In this document: positions 33,612 to 42,371 of the stretch, in pieces
Position numbering within the stretch: position 1 is the first letter of the stretch
How the letters are laid out: each line of letters begins with the position of its first letter
Assembly: GCA_023451825.1 (NCBI GenBank)
Contig: JAEXYA010000029.1
Span: 62,001 to 126,000 of the forward strand
Direction of reading: 5' to 3'
Origin: Pseudomonadota bacterium
GTDB taxonomy: Bacteria; Pseudomonadota; Alphaproteobacteria; Rhizobiales; Xanthobacteraceae
Length of the DNA: 64,000 nucleotides
Notes under the pieces: model-generated
The model's input: only the letters and a program-made list of their open reading frames with translations
What the model was told of the DNA's origin: nothing
The model's database searches: none
Translations under genes and position numbers: made by a program

Positions 33612-34121
33612 CTACCGCTCGAAAGCCGCGCGCAGGCGGTTGAGCTGCGGCATCAGCGGATTGCCGATCGGCGCCGGCTCGGCGGCGGCGTGGATACTGG
33701 TGTCGAGACGGCGCACCTTGGTCTGCAGCGTCATCGAACGCGCGATCAAAACCTGCAACTGCTCCGGCAGCTTGAGCAGCATGTCTTCGGGGCTTGGATC
33801 GGCAGCGCTGAGCTTGACCTTGGTCTTTTCGCGATTGGCCTGCGACAGCGACATCTCGCCTTCCTTCACCGCACGATGCAGCAACAGCCACGAAGCAAGC
33901 TGCATCAGGCGCGTGGTCAGGCGCATGCTTTCGGTTGCATAAGTGAGGCTCACCGAACGATCGAGTGCCTTGGCTTCGGTCCGACCGGCGCCGTCGAGAT
34001 AAGCGGCGGTTTCTTCCACGAGGTCCATGCCCTCGCGGAACAGCACACCGAACGCGGCGGAATTTGTCAGCCGCTCGCTGAACTGGACGAGAGCAGGTTC
34101 GCTCTGCAGACGATCCGTCAT
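33612..34121 (-). CDS. rcdA: RcdA-like protein (DUF1465), regulator of CtrA degradation
   Basis: A 169-residue DUF1465 protein. The family includes Caulobacter RcdA, an adaptor that helps deliver CtrA and other substrates to the ClpXP protease at the cell pole. The helical-bundle region SLTYATESMRLTTRLMQLASWLLLHRAVKEGEM (split here by description, residues about 60-95) is characteristic. The start MTDRLQSEPALV is used; ATG 34139 is less likely. The CtrA-like half-site TTAACCAT (complement of 34120-34127) overlaps the start codon, which may reflect cell-cycle control. Confidence 0.87.
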   Translation of the reverse strand: MTDRLQSEPALVQFSERLTNSAAFGVLFREGMDLVEETAAYLDGAGRTEAKALDRSVSLTYATESMRLTTRLMQLASWLLLHRAVKEGEMSLSQANREKTKVKLSAADPSPEDMLLKLPEQLQVLIARSMTLQTKVRRLDTSIHAAAEPAPIGNPLMPQLNRLRAAFER

Positions 34122-34267
34122 GGTTAACGCCTCACGCAATTGATTAGCGGCCGACTCTGTTGCGACCGTCTTATGATGAACAAATCATTGCGCGTGGAAC
34201 TGCGAGAGTCCAGCGGTCGAAAAATTAAAGAAAGGTTTATGGTTTAAATCGCCGTGCGGGCGTGACG

Positions 34268-34365
34268 CAAAAAAAGAGCCGCCGTTTCCGGCGGCTTTAA
34301 AGTTGATAACAGGGAGGCGTCAAACAGAGTGGACAGGAGCCACTCGGTGTCCAAACAAGGACAAT
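34268..34365 (-). ncRNA. candidate small RNA with three stem-loops
   Basis: On the minus strand, three hairpins follow each other without an open frame: TGTCC/GGACA (34348-34363), GAGTGG/CCACTC (34327-34345) and a perfect 8-bp GC stem (34277-34296) ending in seven T residues. TTATTA (complement of 34371-34376) could be a -10 box about 10 bases upstream. The size would be near 97 nt. The alternative is that the last hairpin just terminates the DUF1192 transcript, 330 bp upstream. Elsewhere in 34128-34629 I see the rcdA upstream region and one palindromic element. Confidence 0.38.
34269..34298 (-). terminator. rho-independent terminator, leftward
   Basis: AGCCGCCG (34277-34284), loop TTTC, CGGCGGCT (34289-34296). 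Read leftward, the stem is followed by CTCTTTTTTT, a strong terminator tail. No gene ends nearby on this strand. Confidence 0.8.
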
Positions 34366-34490
34366 TTGAGTAATAAGCGAGAAAGCTTAATTGCACGTAA
34401 ATCTGTGGGAATTCGTTAGCTATCGCAGCGTGGCAATATGTACCGGAATGGGACGATCAAGGGAGTGTGATTGGTAGTTTGGGGCGCAGA

Positions 34491-34617
34491 ACACTCACTC
34501 CTCATGGTGAGGAGGCGCGCAGCGCCGTCTCGAACCATGAGATCGCCGGGCTCCGAGAACGCCGCCATCCTTCGAGACGCGCGCAAGAGCGCGCTCCTCA
34601 GGATGAGGGCAGAGTGA
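34491..34617. repeat. palindromic intergenic element, ACTCACTCCTCATGGTGAGG type
   Basis: CTCATGGTGAGGAG...CGTCTCGAACCATGAG on the left is mirrored by CCATCCTTCGAGACGCGCGC...CTCCTCAGGATGAGG on the right. Relatives are at 55895-56029 and 60128-60246. It lies downstream of the leftward DUF1192 gene. Confidence 0.82.
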
Positions 34618-34629
34618 AGTTGCCGCCCA

Positions 34630-34821
34630 TCACGACTTGAAGAACCGGTCCGCCGCATCTCGCGTTGCGCGTTTCAAGTTCATGCTCGACTGCAAACGAC
34701 CGATCTCGCCGTTCAACAATTCGATCCGCGCCGCCAATTCTTCCACAGACAATTGCGAGAGGTCCTGCCCGATCTCGTGACCGACCTGCTTCTTCGGCCG
34801 CTCGTCATCCTGGATCGCCAT
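34630..34821 (-). CDS. DUF1192 protein
   Basis: A 63-residue DUF1192 protein. MAIQDDERPKKQVGHEIGQD is followed by LSQLSVEELAARIELLNGEI, a short coiled coil, and a basic tail (KRATRDAADRFFKS). It is conserved in Rhizobiales, often beside a quinone oxidoreductase gene as here. The function is unknown. ATG 34827 two codons upstream is an alternative start. It is divergent from the oxidoreductase, with 110 bp between them. Confidence 0.87.
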   Translation of the reverse strand: MAIQDDERPKKQVGHEIGQDLSQLSVEELAARIELLNGEIGRLQSSMNLKRATRDAADRFFKS

Positions 34822-34931
34822 TGTCATCTCCCGGTCTCGAAGCTCAACGTCTCGTCTGCCACTGACGGTTGCCAGCGCCCGGCAGGCTCACTAATCAGTG
34901 GGACCACCTCATTACGCCGCAAGGACAAATC

Positions 34932-35930
34932 ATGGAAAAGCTGCCCGCGCAAATGACCGTCGTCGCCATCAGCAAGCCAGGCGGCCCCGAGGTGCTGATC
35001 CCGGAAACACGCGACCTCCCGAAGCCCGGCCCAGGCGAGATCCTGGTGAAGGTCGCCGCGGCCGGCGTCAATCGCCCGGACGTGGCGCAGCGTTCCGGCA
35101 GCTATCCGCCGCCGCCCGGCGCCAGCGACCTGCCCGGCCTGGAAATTGCCGGCACCGTGGTCGCGCTTGGTGACGGCGCCAGGAAACACCAGCTTGGCGA
35201 CAAGGTGATGTCGCTGGTCGCCGGTGGTGGCTATGGAGAATATTGCATCGCACAGGACGCCCAGGCGATGCCGGTGCCCGACGGCTTCTCCATGCTGGAA
35301 GCCGGCGCCACGGCGGAAACCCTGATGACGGTGTGGCATAATGTGTTTGAACGCGGCGGCTTGCAGGCCGGCGAGACGTTGCTGATCCATGGCGGGTCAT
35401 CCGGCATCGGCACCATGGCGATCCAACTCGCCAAAGCGTTCGGCGCCAAGGTGATCGTCACCGTCGGCTCGCAGGACAAGGCGGATGCTTGCCTGAAGCT
35501 CGGCGCGGACCATGCGATCAACTACAAGAACGAGGATTTCGTCGAGCGGGTGAAGGACATCACCAACAAGGCCGGTGTCGAACTGATCCTCGACATGGTT
35601 GGCGCGGATTATGTCGAGAAGAATTTCGATGCCGCTGCGGTCGATGGCCGTATCGTCCAGATCGCCGTGCTCAATGGCCCCAAAGCCACCATCAATGCCG
35701 CCAAGATCATGGTGAAACGGCTGCATTATACCGGCTCGACCCTGCGCCCCCGCACCAATGAGGCCAAGGCCGCCATGGTCGCCAATATCGAGGCCAAGGT
35801 TTTGCCGCTGCTGAAGTCGGGCAAGGTCAAGCCATTGATGGACAGCACTTTCCCGCTGGCGAAGGCTGCCGATGCCCATAAGCGGATGGAAACCAGCGCA
35901 CATATTGGCAAAATTGTGTTGGAGGTTTAG
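34932..35930 (+). CDS. NAD(P)H:quinone oxidoreductase, zinc-less MDR (PIG3-like)
   Basis: A 332-residue medium-chain reductase. ETRDLPKPGPGEILVKVAAAGVNRPD and GSYPPPPGASDLPGLEIAGTV match the PIG3/quinone-reductase branch; the NADPH loop is GGSSGIGTMAIQLAKAFG near residue 155. The catalytic-zinc ligands of alcohol dehydrogenases are absent, as expected for this branch. The start MEKLPAQMTVVAIS is chosen over the upstream frame, which reads through non-coding sequence. The substrate is unknown. Confidence 0.92.
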   Translation: MEKLPAQMTVVAISKPGGPEVLIPETRDLPKPGPGEILVKVAAAGVNRPDVAQRSGSYPPPPGASDLPGLEIAGTVVALGDGARKHQLGDKVMSLVAGGGYGEYCIAQDAQAMPVPDGFSMLEAGATAETLMTVWHNVFERGGLQAGETLLIHGGSSGIGTMAIQLAKAFGAKVIVTVGSQDKADACLKLGADHAINYKNEDFVERVKDITNKAGVELILDMVGADYVEKNFDAAAVDGRIVQIAVLNGPKATINAAKIMVKRLHYTGSTLRPRTNEAKAAMVANIEAKVLPLLKSGKVKPLMDSTFPLAKAADAHKRMETSAHIGKIVLEV

Positions 35931-36071
35931 CGCGGGAGAACCGCGCCAAACCCTCGGTCAAAGCCTTGGATTTGTTTCGTTTTCGTGTCATTTATCCAGC
36001 CTTCGATTAATGACCCGCGGATAGTTGGCCCTTGGGCGTCGGCGCGGTCCACGGATTGGTGATCGCGGAAC

Positions 36072-38954
36072 ATGACTTTGCGTTTGGTCAGGTGGCTGGC
36101 GCCCTTTGCGCTCAGCTTCATGATGATGGTCGCCGCTGGTCCAGCGCGCGCCGTCGATGCCGTCAGTGTCCGCGGCGATGCGCCTGCCATCGACCTCACC
36201 GGCGTCCTCGATTTCCAGCACAGCGAGACCGATAGGATCCAGGTGTCCACCGCGCCCGGCACCGACGGCATCGTCCGCCGTGTCGAAGTGCGCGGCCGTG
36301 AAGGCGGCCAGAACTGGGTCGTTTTCGCGCTTGCCAACAATACGGACGACCAGCTCGATCGCCTGATCGTCGCTCCGCATTATCGCATGGTGAATTCAGG
36401 CCTGTTCTGGCCCGATCTCGGCTTGTCGCGTATCGCCACCATCACGCCATCCACTGGCGACCGCCCGGAGCGCCAGGACAGCGCAACCGCCGACGTCTTC
36501 CGTGTCACGCTTGATCCAGGCGCCGTCATCACCTTCGTCGCCGAGTTGCGCACCGACAAACTGCCGCAGCTCTATCTGTGGGATCCCGAAGCGTACAAGG
36601 ACAAGGTCAACTCCTTCACGCTGTACCAGGGCATCGTGATCGGCATCTCCGGCCTGCTGGCGTTGGTGCTGACGATCCTGTTCGTGGTGAAGGGCAGCAT
36701 GATGTTCCCCGCTGCGGCGGCACTGGCCTGGGCGGTGCTGGTCTATATCGGCGTCGATTTCGGCTTCTGGGGCAAGGTCCTCGACATGTCGCAGGGTGCC
36801 GAGCGCGTATGGCGCGCGTCGGGCGAAGCGATATTGGCGGCAACGCTGCTGGTGTTCCTGTTCGCCTATCTCAACCTCAACCGCTGGCATGTGCGCTATT
36901 CGCACATCACCGCAGCCTGGCTGGTGTTTCTCGGTTCGCTGGTCGGGCTTGCGCTCTACGATCCCGCTGTCGCTTCCGGCATCGCCCGCATTTCGCTGGT
37001 GCTGATCGCGGTCGCCGGCTTCGGCCTGATTGTCTATCTCTCGACCCACGGCTTCGACCGCGCGGTGCTGCTGATCCCGACCTGGTTTCTCTTGGTCGTG
37101 TGGGTTGTCGCATCGGGTATGGCGGTGGGCGGCGCTGTCACCAATGACATCGTCGGCCCCGCGCTGCTCGGCGGCCTCGTGCTGATCGTGATGCTGATCG
37201 GCTTCACGGTCATGCAACACGCCTTCGCCGGCGGCGGTGCCAGCAACGGCATCGTGTCCGACGTCGAGCGCCGCGCACTTGCGCTGACGGGGTCGGGCGA
37301 CCTGATCTGGGACTGGGACGTCTCTGCCGACAAGGTGTTCACCAGTGCCGAAACCGAAGCGTTGCTCGGCCTCAAGCGCGGTACGCTGGAAGGCCCGGCT
37401 TCCGACTGGCTCGAAATTCTCCACCCGCTCGATCAGGACCGTTTCCGCGCCGCGCTGGACAGCGTGCTGGATCAGCGCCGCGGCCGCCTCGTGCAGGACT
37501 TCCGTTTGCGTACCCCGGATGGCCACTTCATGTGGTTCGCGCTGAAGGCGCGCCCGGTGGTCGGCTCGGATGGCGAAGTCACGCGCGTGGTCGGCACGCT
37601 TACCGACGTCACCGAAAGCAAGAACGCCGAAGAGCGCATGCTGCATGATAGCGTGCATGACAATCTCACCGGCCTGCCGAACCGCAAGCTCTTCATCGAT
37701 CGCCTGAGCGCTCTGGCCAATTTCGCGAAGACCGTACCGAACCTGAAGCCGACGATCATGGTGATCGACCTCGACCGCTTCAAGCAGGTGAACGACTCCG
37801 TCGGCATCGCTGTCGGCGACTCCATCCTGCTGACGCTGGCGCGCCGTCTCACCCGCATCCTGAAACCGCAGGATACGCTGGCCCGCATCGCCGGCGACCA
37901 GTTCGGCCTGATCCTGATGTCCGAGCAGGACTCGGCCAAGATCACCGCTTTTGCCGAGACCATCCGCAAGACCATTCGTGCGCCGATCGCCTTCAACGAC
38001 CGCGAGATCTTCCTCACCGCCTCCATCGGTCTTGCGCTGTCCGATCCTGCGACGCCCCTCACCGACGAGTTGATCAAGGATGCCGAACTGGCGATGTATC
38101 ACTCGAAGCGGATCGGTGGTGATCGCATCGACGTCTACAAGCCGGCCATGCGCGCGCGGAAGACGGATCGCCTGACGCTGGAATCCGAACTGCGCCGCGC
38201 CATCGAACGGCAGGAAATCACCATCCTGTATCAGCCGATCGTGCGCTTGGAAGATCGCTCCATTGCGGGTTTCGAAGCGCTGGCGCGCTGGGATCATCCA
38301 AAACTTGGGCGCATGTCGCCGGTGGAATTCATCGCCATCGCCGAAGAAATCGGTCTGATCATCGATCTCGGCATGTTCGTGCTCGACCAGACCGCCCGCC
38401 AGCTTGCGATCTGGCAGCGCGCCATGCGCGCGCGCGATCCGATTTTCGCCAGCGTCAATGTCTCGTCACGCCAGCTCCTGCGCCACGATCTCCTGCACGA
38501 CATCCGCACCGTGCTGTCACGCTCCTCGGTCGCACGCGGCACGCTGAAGCTGGAGTTGACGGAATCGCTCGTGATGGAAAATCCGGAACACGCCGCCCAG
38601 ATGCTGCAGCGGATCCGCGAGCTCGGCACCGGACTTTCGCTTGACGATTTCGGCACCGGCCACTCGTCGCTGTCCTATCTGCAGCGCTTCCCGTTCGACA
38701 CGCTGAAGATCGACCAATCATTTGTCCGCACGAATGGCCGGGGCGCCCGTCCCGTGATCTTGAAGTCGATCATCGCCATGGCGCATGACCTCGGCATGCA
38801 TGTCGTGGCCGAGGGCGTCGAGACGGATTCCGATGCGGTGGAGCTGTATCAGCTCGGCTGCGAATACGCCCAGGGCTTCGCCTTCGGCGAACCCATGGAT
38901 GCCGACGCGGCCATGCGCCTGCTGACGGAAGAGCGGCTGGAAACAGCGAGCTGA
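36072..38954 (+). CDS. membrane PAS-GGDEF-EAL protein, probable c-di-GMP phosphodiesterase
   Basis: A 960-residue protein with a signal peptide (to ...GPARA), a periplasmic sensor (about 27-185), seven or eight membrane helices (about 190-400, 7TMR-DISM-like), PAS (405-525), GGDEF-like (530-690) and EAL (700-950) domains. The cyclase signature is degenerate (RIAGDQFGL instead of GGDEF), so cyclase activity is unlikely. The EAL residues are intact: EALARW, NVSSRQL, ELTES, LDDFGTG, TLKIDQSF, AEGVET and QGF. It most likely degrades c-di-GMP in response to a periplasmic signal. It is a single gene with a 141-bp upstream gap. Confidence 0.92.
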   Translation: MTLRLVRWLAPFALSFMMMVAAGPARAVDAVSVRGDAPAIDLTGVLDFQHSETDRIQVSTAPGTDGIVRRVEVRGREGGQNWVVFALANNTDDQLDRLIVAPHYRMVNSGLFWPDLGLSRIATITPSTGDRPERQDSATADVFRVTLDPGAVITFVAELRTDKLPQLYLWDPEAYKDKVNSFTLYQGIVIGISGLLALVLTILFVVKGSMMFPAAAALAWAVLVYIGVDFGFWGKVLDMSQGAERVWRASGEAILAATLLVFLFAYLNLNRWHVRYSHITAAWLVFLGSLVGLALYDPAVASGIARISLVLIAVAGFGLIVYLSTHGFDRAVLLIPTWFLLVVWVVASGMAVGGAVTNDIVGPALLGGLVLIVMLIGFTVMQHAFAGGGASNGIVSDVERRALALTGSGDLIWDWDVSADKVFTSAETEALLGLKRGTLEGPASDWLEILHPLDQDRFRAALDSVLDQRRGRLVQDFRLRTPDGHFMWFALKARPVVGSDGEVTRVVGTLTDVTESKNAEERMLHDSVHDNLTGLPNRKLFIDRLSALANFAKTVPNLKPTIMVIDLDRFKQVNDSVGIAVGDSILLTLARRLTRILKPQDTLARIAGDQFGLILMSEQDSAKITAFAETIRKTIRAPIAFNDREIFLTASIGLALSDPATPLTDELIKDAELAMYHSKRIGGDRIDVYKPAMRARKTDRLTLESELRRAIERQEITILYQPIVRLEDRSIAGFEALARWDHPKLGRMSPVEFIAIAEEIGLIIDLGMFVLDQTARQLAIWQRAMRARDPIFASVNVSSRQLLRHDLLHDIRTVLSRSSVARGTLKLELTESLVMENPEHAAQMLQRIRELGTGLSLDDFGTGHSSLSYLQRFPFDTLKIDQSFVRTNGRGARPVILKSIIAMAHDLGMHVVAEGVETDSDAVELYQLGCEYAQGFAFGEPMDADAAMRLLTEERLETAS

Positions 38955-39012
38955 GCCCCATCCTGCCGAAGCTTATGCGACTTCGCGCCGCGATCGGCTT
39001 AGCTAATCCTTA

Positions 39013-40647
39013 ATGGCGAGCGGCTACCCCAAGATGCAGTCCATTCGGCTCTCGGGGTTCGACGTGACAAGCATCGCCACTTCCGAAACGCAGCCGTCTC
39101 ACCTTCAAAGTCAGAGCACGGCGTTGCACCCGGCGACGGTCATCATCGCAAGCATGGCGCTCGGTGCGGCCTATGCCGGCTTTGCCGGCGAGGACGTCAA
39201 TTGGGATTGGCAGAACTACCACCACTATAATGTCTGGGCGCTGCTGAACGGCCGCTACGACCACGACGTCGTGCCGCCCGGATTCCAGACCTACTTCAAC
39301 TCCTACATCTATTTCCCTTGGTACTATCTGCGCGAGACGCTGCCGCCCGTTGCGGCCGGCACAATCATGGGCGCAGTGCACGGACTTAACCTGGCGCTGA
39401 TCTATTGGCTCGCGCGTTGTCTGCTCGGCAGCGCTGCAAATGTGCTGACGGTTGGCGCGATCCTGCTCCTGGCCGCATGCGGGCCGATGACGCTGTCGGA
39501 GACCGGCACCAGCTTCGCCGACATTCTCACCGCAATCCCGATCATCGGCGGATTGCTCCTGATCTTCGCGCGCGATGAGGTCACGCCACGCGACTACATC
39601 ACCGCAGGCCTTCTGGTCGGCCTCGCGCTCGGCCTGAAACTCACCAATATCGTCTTCGCGATCGGCCTCGGTGCAGCAGCATTGGCCGCGACGCGTCCGA
39701 CGCTTGCAATGATCTATCTCACCATCGGCGGCGCGATCGGCACCTTGATCGGCGGCGGCGCGTGGGGACTGATGTTGTGGCGCGAGTTCGGCAATCCGTT
39801 CTTCCCGCTGATGAACAGCGTGTTTCCCTCTCCCGAATTACCAGCACTCACAATCCTCGATCGCCAGTTCATTCCACGCAGCTTCCTCGATGCGCTAGCC
39901 TATCCGTTCTACTGGCTCATGGGCGACTATCGCAGTTCTGAATTCCCGTTTCGCGACGCGCGCTTTGCGATCCTGATGCTGCTGATCCCGCTCGGGATCG
40001 CAGCGCGCATCAAGGCCGGACATGCGTTGTTCTCACGACGCGAATGGCAAGCGATCCTGTTTTTCGGCGTCTCCTACGCGGTGTGGCTGGCCCTGTTCGC
40101 CATTCATCGCTACATCGTCACGCTCGAACTGCTCACAGCACCATTGATCATATTGGTGCTCGTTCGTTGCCTTGTTGCATTCGGCGCATCACCGGCCGGG
40201 CGAACAACCGGGTGCGCCAGCGTGTTTGTTGCCGTGGCAGCGGCACTATGGCTACAGCCTGCCGACTGGTGGCGGCGTCCATGGTCGATGCCGTATTGGC
40301 CGGCCATTCCGGCCGAACTGTCGCAGCCCGCGACCTATTTCCTGCTCGACAAGCCGCTCGCCTTCATGGCGCCGTTCCTGCCGAACGGCTCGCGCCTTTA
40401 TCAGGTCGCCGATATCGCGCTGCCGATCCTTCCTGGCGGCAAGTTCGATCGGCGGATACGCGATGGGATGAAGCAGCCGCTGCCGGGGGGCGTCTGGGAG
40501 ATGCATATCAAGGGACGCCCAGCGCGCGACGAGGCGCTGGCGACCTATGGTCTCACGATCGATACATCGCGAGCATGCGTGGAGATCGAAGGACCGCAGT
40601 TGGCGACGGCGAATATCGCCTGTCCGCTGGTTTCAGCAAGGCGCTGA
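39013..40647 (+). CDS. GT-C-like polytopic membrane protein
   Basis: A 544-residue protein with about ten to twelve hydrophobic segments. The first extracytoplasmic loop begins GEDVNWDWQNYHHYNVWALL and contains acidic residues of the kind used as catalytic bases in GT-C glycosyltransferases; FGNPFFPLMNSVF is also typical of uncharacterised members. The C-terminus (about 430-544) is soluble. The predicted role is lipid-linked sugar transfer at the periplasmic face, by analogy only. ATG 39034 is an alternative start. It ends 2 bp from the convergent yqgE gene. No sugar-synthesis cluster is adjacent. Confidence 0.78.
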   Translation: MASGYPKMQSIRLSGFDVTSIATSETQPSHLQSQSTALHPATVIIASMALGAAYAGFAGEDVNWDWQNYHHYNVWALLNGRYDHDVVPPGFQTYFNSYIYFPWYYLRETLPPVAAGTIMGAVHGLNLALIYWLARCLLGSAANVLTVGAILLLAACGPMTLSETGTSFADILTAIPIIGGLLLIFARDEVTPRDYITAGLLVGLALGLKLTNIVFAIGLGAAALAATRPTLAMIYLTIGGAIGTLIGGGAWGLMLWREFGNPFFPLMNSVFPSPELPALTILDRQFIPRSFLDALAYPFYWLMGDYRSSEFPFRDARFAILMLLIPLGIAARIKAGHALFSRREWQAILFFGVSYAVWLALFAIHRYIVTLELLTAPLIILVLVRCLVAFGASPAGRTTGCASVFVAVAAALWLQPADWWRRPWSMPYWPAIPAELSQPATYFLLDKPLAFMAPFLPNGSRLYQVADIALPILPGGKFDRRIRDGMKQPLPGGVWEMHIKGRPARDEALATYGLTIDTSRACVEIEGPQLATANIACPLVSARR

Positions 40648-40649
40648 TG

Positions 40650-41300
40650 TCAGGCATGACCGGCTTCAGCCGATAGCGTGCCGGGCGCAACGCCAATCTT
40701 CTGCAGCGCGCGCATATATTTCTCGTCGATATCCGTGCCGAAGATCAGGTCATCATCAGCCGCGCAATGCAGCCAACCATTGCCCTGGATTTCATCCTCG
40801 AGCTGCCCCGGCGCCCAGCCGGCATAACCAAGCGCGAGAATAGCGTGTTTCGGCCCGCCGCCATTGGCGATCGCGCGCAAGATATCCACGGTCGCCGTCA
40901 GGCAGATGCCGTCATCGATCGGGAGCGTCGCATCATCGATGAAGAAATCGCTGGAATGCAGGACGAAACCCCGGCCGGTTTCCACCGGGCCGCCTTTCAG
41001 CACTTTCATGGTTTCGGCGCTTTCCGGGAGCTTGATATTGTCGGCGTCGTCGATGATGTCGAGCTGAGCCAGAAGCTCTGGAAAATCGATGCTGCCGGCC
41101 CGGCGATTGACGATAATGCCCATGGCGCCCTCGGACGAATGCGCGCAAACGTAGATCACCGAGCGGGCGAAACGTTCGTCGTCCATTACAGGCATCGCAA
41201 TCAGGAGTTGGCCATCGAGATAGCTGCCATCCACAGCGCCAAGCTCGGCTGTTCGAGGCTTGGCGGGGCTCTTGCGACTTCGCTTGCGAGTGGGTTCCAT
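40650..41300 (-). CDS. YqgE/AlgH family protein
   Basis: A 216-residue protein of the UPF0301/DUF179 family. LDGQLLIAMPVMDDERFARSVIYVCAHSSEGAMG (residues about 28-62, not quoted in full elsewhere) and LKGGPVETGRGFVLHS with ALGYAGWAPGQLEDE are diagnostic. The basic N-terminal tail (RKRSRKSPAKPR) is longer than usual. ATG 41300 is preferred over TTG 41306. The function is not settled in the literature I know. It is often found near the DsbD-alpha-like gene, as here (divergent, 151 bp). Confidence 0.92.
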   Translation of the reverse strand: MEPTRKRSRKSPAKPRTAELGAVDGSYLDGQLLIAMPVMDDERFARSVIYVCAHSSEGAMGIIVNRRAGSIDFPELLAQLDIIDDADNIKLPESAETMKVLKGGPVETGRGFVLHSSDFFIDDATLPIDDGICLTATVDILRAIANGGGPKHAILALGYAGWAPGQLEDEIQGNGWLHCAADDDLIFGTDIDEKYMRALQKIGVAPGTLSAEAGHA

Positions 41301-41451
41301 CAGCAAGGCGCTCTCATGTTATTCGGTCATCCTGATATCGAGGCCACTTGCTGTCAATCAATCCGGCAAAATAGCGGAATGGCATCACAAGCAGTTCAAT
41401 AGCTTAAGTTAGGTTTGGGGTTATGACAGGCTACCCTATTAAGGACGTCTG

Positions 41452-42288
41452 ATGATCGTTTCGGTTCCGCATCACATTGTCGCTGCTTGCGCCGCCGGGC
41501 TCTTGCTGGCCTCTCCGGCGCACGCCGAAGACGCGTCGCCATGGCAGACCGACACTCATTCGCAGATCAGGCTTGTGGCAGGCTCGCGCAGCGGACCGGT
41601 GATGCTCGGCGGAATTGCAATCCAGTTGCAGCCCGGCTGGCACACTTATTGGCGTAATCCCGGCGATTCAGGCGTCCCACCGCGCTTTGACTTCGCGAAA
41701 TCCGACAATCTCGACAGCGTCACCATTCTCTGGCCGGCTCCGGTAAAATTCGACGACGGCGCCGGTGGCGAGTCGCTGGGTTATGAGAAACAGGTGCTGC
41801 TACCCATGCGCGTGGTGGCCAAGGATGCCGGCAAGCCGGTCGTCGTGCGCGCGGCGATCTCTTATGCCGTATGCGAAAAGATCTGCATTCCGGTTGAAGC
41901 GAATGCCGAGTTGGCGTTCACGAGCGTCGCATCCACGGAAGATGGGGCATTGACGGCAGCGCTCGATACCGTTCCGAAGCCGGTCGGGCTCGGCGAGGGC
42001 ACGCCTTTCACGGTGCGCGACGTGAAGCGCGACGGTAAAAATGTATTGGTTGATATAACGGCGCCGGACGGCAAGGCGCCGAACCTGTATGTCGAGGGGC
42101 CGACGCCGGAATGGGCGCTGCCTATCCCGAAGCTCGACAAGCATAGTCCGGCAGGCGTGAAGCGCTTCAGTTTCGAATTGGACGGCCTGCCCTCCGGTGC
42201 CACTGCCGACGGCGCAGCGTTGAAATTGACGCTGGTGGGGGCCGACAAGGCCTATGAGTACAATGTGACACTGCCCGCGGCTCAATAA
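41452..42288 (+). CDS. exported DsbD-alpha-domain protein
   Basis: A 278-residue protein with a signal peptide (to SPAHA) and the DsbD N-terminal-type domain (pfam11412). GWHTYWRNPGDSGVPPRFDF and ISYAVCEKICIPVEA with a CxxxC motif are characteristic. The membrane and thioredoxin domains of full DsbD are absent. It probably accepts or passes electrons in the periplasm for thiol chemistry or cytochrome c maturation; this is inferred from the domain. It is a single gene divergent from yqgE. Confidence 0.87.
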   Translation: MIVSVPHHIVAACAAGLLLASPAHAEDASPWQTDTHSQIRLVAGSRSGPVMLGGIAIQLQPGWHTYWRNPGDSGVPPRFDFAKSDNLDSVTILWPAPVKFDDGAGGESLGYEKQVLLPMRVVAKDAGKPVVVRAAISYAVCEKICIPVEANAELAFTSVASTEDGALTAALDTVPKPVGLGEGTPFTVRDVKRDGKNVLVDITAPDGKAPNLYVEGPTPEWALPIPKLDKHSPAGVKRFSFELDGLPSGATADGAALKLTLVGADKAYEYNVTLPAAQ

Positions 42289-42371
42289 GCAGCGGCCCAC
42301 TCGCCACCCGAAATTAACGTCTCCCTGCTACGCGGAACCCTCGCCGCTTGTCTGCGGCCGAGGAGCCCGTC

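Noticed and set aside
34416..34658. Open frame of 80 codons in the rcdA-DUF1192 gap
   Set aside because: It runs through the palindromic element and has repeat-derived composition (SSRDGRQ, RASRRMAAFSEPG); no ribosome site or conservation is apparent.
36396..38297. Long antisense open frame (633 codons) opposite the EAL gene
   Set aside because: It is a shadow frame caused by high GC and codon bias. It has low-complexity Arg/His/Gln-rich sequence and no motif, while the plus-strand gene has clear domains.
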